Assembly (NCBI GenBank): GCA_015490695.1 | Contig: WFXK01000016.1 | Span: 1 to 10,095, forward strand | Length of the DNA: 10,095 nt | Source: Bacteroidota bacterium | Lineage (GTDB): Bacteria; Bacteroidota; Bacteroidia; SpSt-205; S141-50 | Reading direction: 5' to 3' | In this document: one piece after another, positions 6,403 to 10,095 of the stretch | Position numbering within the stretch: position 1 is the first letter of the stretch | Layout of the letters: each line of letters begins with the position of its first letter | Made by a program: the position numbers and the translations under genes | Notes under the pieces: model-generated | Database searches by the model: none | Told to the model about the DNA's origin: nothing | The model's input: only the letters and a program-made list of their open reading frames with translations

Positions 6403-9084
6403 AGGCTCTTTGACTATCGGCTCTTTCATTGGAAAAGAAGGCGTTTTGCTTGCCATGGTAACACCACCACCCTTAGCAACAGTAACACCACTATAAGGGT
6501 TAATCCTATCAACATCCCCCGGAGGAGGACAAGTTAAATTAGGCGCTTGAATAACAGCTCTAGCTGAAGCACCAGGCTTAATATGCAAGCCCGGCTTCCC
6601 TACAATTTTGTTCCCAGCTCTAAAAATAATCTTTTGGCCGCTTTCTACTATCACATCCCCTTGTGGAAGCGATGAAGTAACATTCCTACCGATAAAAATA
6701 GCATTCTTTGCTTGAATTTCAACAACCTCCGAAGTAGGAGGCATATACAAAACTTCGTTTTGGATATAAATGTCGTCTTTTAAAATGTAGGGAACAAAAG
6801 TCAGTAGAAAGTCGCGCTTTTGCTGGGTTAAATCGCTATGCTGCTCATTCCACGAACAAGGATAACCTACCGCTGTTGGGTCAGGCTGAGTGGTATAAAA
6901 TATCGTGTCAAAAGGCGTTTGCTGTGTTGTAATATTGGAATAGAAAAAGTCCGTAATACTATGGTCCACATCTAAAGTGCTCAATGTAGGTTCGTGATTC
7001 CAACGGTCGTTGTGGAGAGTCTGGTAGATTTGAAATATACCAGAAGTATTACTAATAGATAGTATACATCCTGAAATGCCAAAAGGTTCTGTCATCATTT
7101 CACAGAATTCAGGGAACCAACCACCAGGTGAACGGTCTAACTGAGGTTTATCTGACTGCACTTTTACCTCTCTCGCAACATTACAGGGAAGATAAGTATG
7201 AGCTAATGATGATAATAGTGAACACAAGAAAGAAGGAATATTTTTCTTTAACACCTCTCCTTCGAATATTGTATACTCCCCAGGGGGAACAGAAGGGTCG
7301 GGTAGTCCTTTTGCAATACCATACAAAACTTTTACAGTTCCAACTAAAATATCCGCATAGATCAATAGCTCCACAATTGGCTCATTAGTTGAGAACACAT
7401 CGCACTGACTATTTCTTTGGGGCTGCCCAATCCCTGACCCGTTTGCAACGGCAATCAAATAAGGTTGTTGGGGATAATTTCCTAAAGCATTTAGTTCATT
7501 AACTAATTGAATGCGCATAGAATCGGTGCCCGAAAAATGAGTACATCGCCAGATCGTATCCCTTTTTAACAACGATCTTTTAATAATCCTAAAAATATAA
7601 CAGAAAGTATATGCCTTATAATACTCAATTAACAACTGTCGTGAAGCAGGACTATCTAACATTTCCACAACTTTTTTGAATATCTCTCTTATATCTGCTA
7701 AGGGGAAATAATCTGCCCAGAAGTCCATATAATACTGCAATCCCAGCGGCACGTTAGCGCCTCTATGGGGGGAATCCCAGCAGATGAGGATACCCACATC
7801 ATGGGGGATGTTGTTTTGTTCCATGTAGCTCAATGCATAGCGGGCAATAATCCCTCCCATACTGGGACCTACAACCACATTTTTATATTTTCCAACCTTG
7901 TTTGCGTTAATCCATTGTAAAATCTCTACAAGGGCAAAGGCATTCTTTTGTATCCAATCTGCTCCACCATGCCAGTTTACTGTGATAATATCAAAACAAT
8001 AAACGTTTTGTAATAAACTCACTGTACTTACTGTGTCTTCTTGTTGGTTTAGTAAACAATACAAATCGTAATTATTTCTACTCTGTGTACCGTCGGGGAG
8101 GAAGGGGTCAAAGCCATCTAATAAGATGAAAGGACGAGTAATTTGCGTATGACCAGGCGCTAACCAAACATAAACATCTGCTTTCCCCTTCGCACCATTG
8201 ATGTCATTGGGATTGCCTGTATAACTCCAACCACTATAAGGAATGCTTGCTTCAATAGTTACTTGAATGTCTGCAAAAGGAGGGATACAACCACTACTTT
8301 TAGCAGCAACACCATCTAAATCCTTAACTTTTATATGAAAAACATTGTACAAGGTATCTCCTTGCATAGTAATCGCTCTTACATGAAAATAGTAAGTCCC
8401 AGGGGTATTAAAGGCACAATAATAGTTTTGTTGCATTATAGGAACCCACATGGAATCTGAAGCGCTTCTTATCTCCAACATCACAATTTGACCGCTGTCT
8501 ACAACGTTAGTAAAGAAGGTGGTACTATCCACAACGAGCACGCAACCTCCGACAGGTGCCACAGCCTTTAATGGCGCAACAGCAAATAAAACCGCTTCTC
8601 CATAAATAGAAGAATCCGGCGGTGATACATCATATAGCTTCCCTCCTTGATAAAGTAACCATCCTTTATTTACCGCATCCAAACGAATAAACTGATAGCG
8701 ATAATGCAAAACGCCTATGGGAATTTGGTTTTTAGCATAAGAAGGCACAAGTACTTTATCTATATAGGTTTCTAATTCAGGTAATGGGTTGGCAATAGTA
8801 GCAATACGCAATTCTCTATAGAAGGTACGCCATGAAAAGTAATCCAAGGTATCTCCTTCTCCATTGGGCCATCCGAAAGAGTACAAAGTTGCTCTATCAA
8901 ATAGCACGCCTGTGGTGATTGCTGTAGTATCCAGAGCAGAAAAAATTTCTAAATATTCTTCTAAGGTAGGTTCATTAGTGACAATGCGTATTCCCATCGT
9001 ATCTATGACAATGGTATCATTTTGTGCCCAGGCATATATATAAACCAAACTTATCAGCACCCTTCGTAGCAATGCTGCTTTCAT
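6172..9084 (-). CDS. Exported alpha/beta-hydrolase (PGAP1/lipase type) with T9SS type-A sorting domain
   Basis: A 970-residue secreted hydrolase. Signal peptide at 1-20 (ending YIYAWA/Q). Residues ~25-165 are an N-terminal region seen in related Bacteroidota proteins, and ~175-255 are Ig-like. The alpha/beta-hydrolase core starts near LLDGFDPF (321-328). It includes ADWIQKNAFALVEIL, the nucleophile elbow GPSMGG (406-411, Ser408) and CWDSPHRGANVP (435-446), matching the DSPHRGAN/TPHxG motif of PGAP1-like lipases. His749 in NEQHSDLT (or His708) may be the catalytic histidine; the acid is not clear. Residues ~785-848 form a beta-rich spacer with FRAGNKIVGKPGLHIKPG, as often seen before sorting domains. 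The C-terminal ~75 residues (VYPNPTRG, VLDLLGRPI, KGIYFLII) are a T9SS type-A domain. Expected to be secreted and surface-attached, cleaving an ester or amide in a lipid or glycolipid; substrate unknown. It starts 8 nt after the upstream gene. Confidence 0.88.
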   Translation of the reverse strand: MKAALLRRVLISLVYIYAWAQNDTIVIDTMGIRIVTNEPTLEEYLEIFSALDTTAITTGVLFDRATLYSFGWPNGEGDTLDYFSWRTFYRELRIATIANPLPELETYIDKVLVPSYAKNQIPIGVLHYRYQFIRLDAVNKGWLLYQGGKLYDVSPPDSSIYGEAVLFAVAPLKAVAPVGGCVLVVDSTTFFTNVVDSGQIVMLEIRSASDSMWVPIMQQNYYCAFNTPGTYYFHVRAITMQGDTLYNVFHIKVKDLDGVAAKSSGCIPPFADIQVTIEASIPYSGWSYTGNPNDINGAKGKADVYVWLAPGHTQITRPFILLDGFDPFLPDGTQSRNNYDLYCLLNQQEDTVSTVSLLQNVYCFDIITVNWHGGADWIQKNAFALVEILQWINANKVGKYKNVVVGPSMGGIIARYALSYMEQNNIPHDVGILICWDSPHRGANVPLGLQYYMDFWADYFPLADIREIFKKVVEMLDSPASRQLLIEYYKAYTFCYIFRIIKRSLLKRDTIWRCTHFSGTDSMRIQLVNELNALGNYPQQPYLIAVANGSGIGQPQRNSQCDVFSTNEPIVELLIYADILVGTVKVLYGIAKGLPDPSVPPGEYTIFEGEVLKKNIPSFLCSLLSSLAHTYLPCNVAREVKVQSDKPQLDRSPGGWFPEFCEMMTEPFGISGCILSISNTSGIFQIYQTLHNDRWNHEPTLSTLDVDHSITDFFYSNITTQQTPFDTIFYTTQPDPTAVGYPCSWNEQHSDLTQQKRDFLLTFVPYILKDDIYIQNEVLYMPPTSEVVEIQAKNAIFIGRNVTSSLPQGDVIVESGQKIIFRAGNKIVGKPGLHIKPGASARAVIQAPNLTCPPPGDVDRINPYSGVTVAKGGGVTMASKTPSFPMKEPIVKEPSIKVYPNPTRGVLHVVLPDDAPAEIVVLDLLGRPIAKWQVTQQQAILELPDRITKGIYFLIIKQDQHLWHRKFFRY

Positions 9085-9092
9085 GGCTTTAC

Positions 9093-10095
9093 CTATTTAG
9101 TTTTTTCAAGCAGTAGACGCCTTAGCGATTCATTCTCTTTTTTAAGGCGTTCTACTTCTTGTTTTAACGCTTGCATCTCTTCATAGAGTGCTGTTACATC
9201 CAAACGATTTAATTCTATATTGTACATCATTCCTTCTACAACTTTAGACATTGGTAATCCTTCTTTTTCAATCACTTCGGCGCTTGGGATTTTAGGTAAT
9301 CGTTTATTTTGGGTGTAATACGCTTTTACCTCTTCCCACGATGGACGTTGATACGTAGAATCAAACACATAGTCGCACCAGTTAGCTTCTACAACCCACT
9401 CTTTTGAGCGGATGACGCCACAGACAGAAAGAGCGTAGTTAGGATTAGGATTTGTTCCAATACCGACCTGACCCCATACCACCAAATCTGCTGGATTCAT
9501 TATCCCTCCTCCTACTTCCACAGTCTCCCCACTATTAGCATTCAAGTACAATTTCTTCCCCACTGCATCTATACTTGCTATAGGATTAAGACCTATGCGA
9601 AGGAGCATCTGATTACGACCTATCTGAATAACTCCTGACTGAGATAGATGCAAGCTTGCTTGAGGGTTTTTTACATTTAATCCAACTCGTCCATCCCTAT
9701 CTACTACGAATAACGCATGTCCATGAGCATCCTCAAAGCGTACTATATGCGGCAACAAATTCTTATAATTCAGCACCACCCAACGTGCCTGTGGGTCACA
9801 TACCCCAATGCCTATACGTACATCCAACGGTGAAGTAATCACACGACTCGTGTCAAATATCCCATTGACACTATCATACGCAACACGCCAAACAAAACTT
9901 GCAGGGTAGGTCGTATCATAACACGACACTATCGGCTTAGGCTCTACGCCGTTGGGTATGCTTATTATCTCTCCATCTTGCTTCACTACCAATAGCCCTC
10001 CCCCTTGTTTCGCAAGTCCCGGCAAAAACAGCCGATCACTTACTAAACTCCCTGCTATCTCTACCCGTGATGATAACGTCCCCACCTTCGGAAAC
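9093..10095 (-). CDS. Tail-fibre-like exported surface protein, C-terminal part (runs off right edge)
   Basis: The frame stays open to the window edge: upstream of the first GTG (10085) in-frame codons read F-P-K, so this is the last ~333 residues of a longer protein. It contains several short beta segments of the tail-fibre type: ALFVVDRDGRVGLNVKNPQ, KLYLNANSGETVEVGG and VGIGTNPNPNYALSV, the last two as in many 'VGIGT-NP-x-LxV' repeat proteins. Next is a C-terminal module common in Bacteroidota surface proteins: GVIRSKEWVVEANWCDYVF, RPSWEEVKAYY, KRLPKIPSAEVIEKEGLPM. The protein ends in a coiled coil (about 297-330, ALKQEVERLKKENESLRRLL), suggesting trimerisation. There is no T9SS sorting domain. 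It is the first gene of the operon seen here; its promoter lies outside the window. Likely a surface fibre or adhesin-like protein; ligand unknown. Confidence 0.8.
   Translation of the reverse strand, partial: FPKVGTLSSRVEIAGSLVSDRLFLPGLAKQGGGLLVVKQDGEIISIPNGVEPKPIVSCYDTTYPASFVWRVAYDSVNGIFDTSRVITSPLDVRIGIGVCDPQARWVVLNYKNLLPHIVRFEDAHGHALFVVDRDGRVGLNVKNPQASLHLSQSGVIQIGRNQMLLRIGLNPIASIDAVGKKLYLNANSGETVEVGGGIMNPADLVVWGQVGIGTNPNPNYALSVCGVIRSKEWVVEANWCDYVFDSTYQRPSWEEVKAYYTQNKRLPKIPSAEVIEKEGLPMSKVVEGMMYNIELNRLDVTALYEEMQALKQEVERLKKENESLRRLLLEKTK

Noticed and set aside
7128..7388. Plus-strand open frame of 86 codons antisense to the hydrolase
   Set aside because: It lies wholly within a well-supported gene on the other strand and shows no signal, domain or ribosome binding site.
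9093..9200. Leucine-zipper (bZIP) transcription factor reading of the C-terminal coiled coil
   Set aside because: The heptads resemble a zipper, but the protein is a repeat-containing surface protein in an operon of exported products; the coiled coil is better seen as a trimerisation stem.
9093..10095. Prophage tail-fibre gene
   Set aside because: The beta repeats resemble tail fibres, but there are no phage genes around it and the C-terminal module is of a type common in Bacteroidota chromosomal surface proteins.

Overview
The window looks like chromosomal DNA from a member of the Bacteroidota. The evidence is a C-terminal type IX secretion (T9SS) type-A sorting domain on a large hydrolase, a C-terminal domain of the Bacteroidota 'tail-fibre-like' surface protein type, several lipocalin-like lipoproteins, a very high share of exported proteins, and TAnnTTTG-type promoter elements. 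Base composition is moderate to AT-rich. I cannot assign a lower taxon. There are no RNA genes, IS elements, phage genes or CRISPR arrays that I can support.

Layout. Positions 1-160 (minus) hold the first 53 codons of an exported protein that runs off the left edge. A 71-bp divergent promoter region (161-231) separates it from a plus-strand M1-family (gluzincin) metallopeptidase (232-3219), whose C-terminal ~370 residues look like an outer-membrane beta-barrel. Positions 3220-3555 are a non-coding gap between convergent genes, with a cluster of short direct and inverted repeats that can form two competing hairpins. From 10095 down to 3556 (minus) lies a tightly packed run of seven genes, probably one operon: (1) the C-terminal part of a tail-fibre-like surface protein, cut by the window edge; (2) a 970-residue alpha/beta-hydrolase of the PGAP1/lipase type with a T9SS sorting domain; (3, 4) two tandem lipocalin-like lipoproteins that look like paralogues; (5) a small cysteine-rich lipoprotein; (6) a tryptophan-rich beta-barrel-like protein; (7) a lipoprotein with beta-barrel-like sequence. 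Neighbours overlap or are separated by 2-8 nt.

How they may work together. Every complete product has a Sec or lipoprotein signal, so the operon appears dedicated to the cell envelope and surface. The hydrolase should be exported across the outer membrane by T9SS. The lipoproteins and barrel-like proteins encoded after it could anchor it, bind its ligand or product, or protect the producer from it. The last possibility resembles lipase-effector plus lipoprotein-immunity layouts, but that is inference. The M1 peptidase on the other strand is transcribed separately and converges on the operon; both units are envelope-directed, but nothing in the sequence links them functionally.
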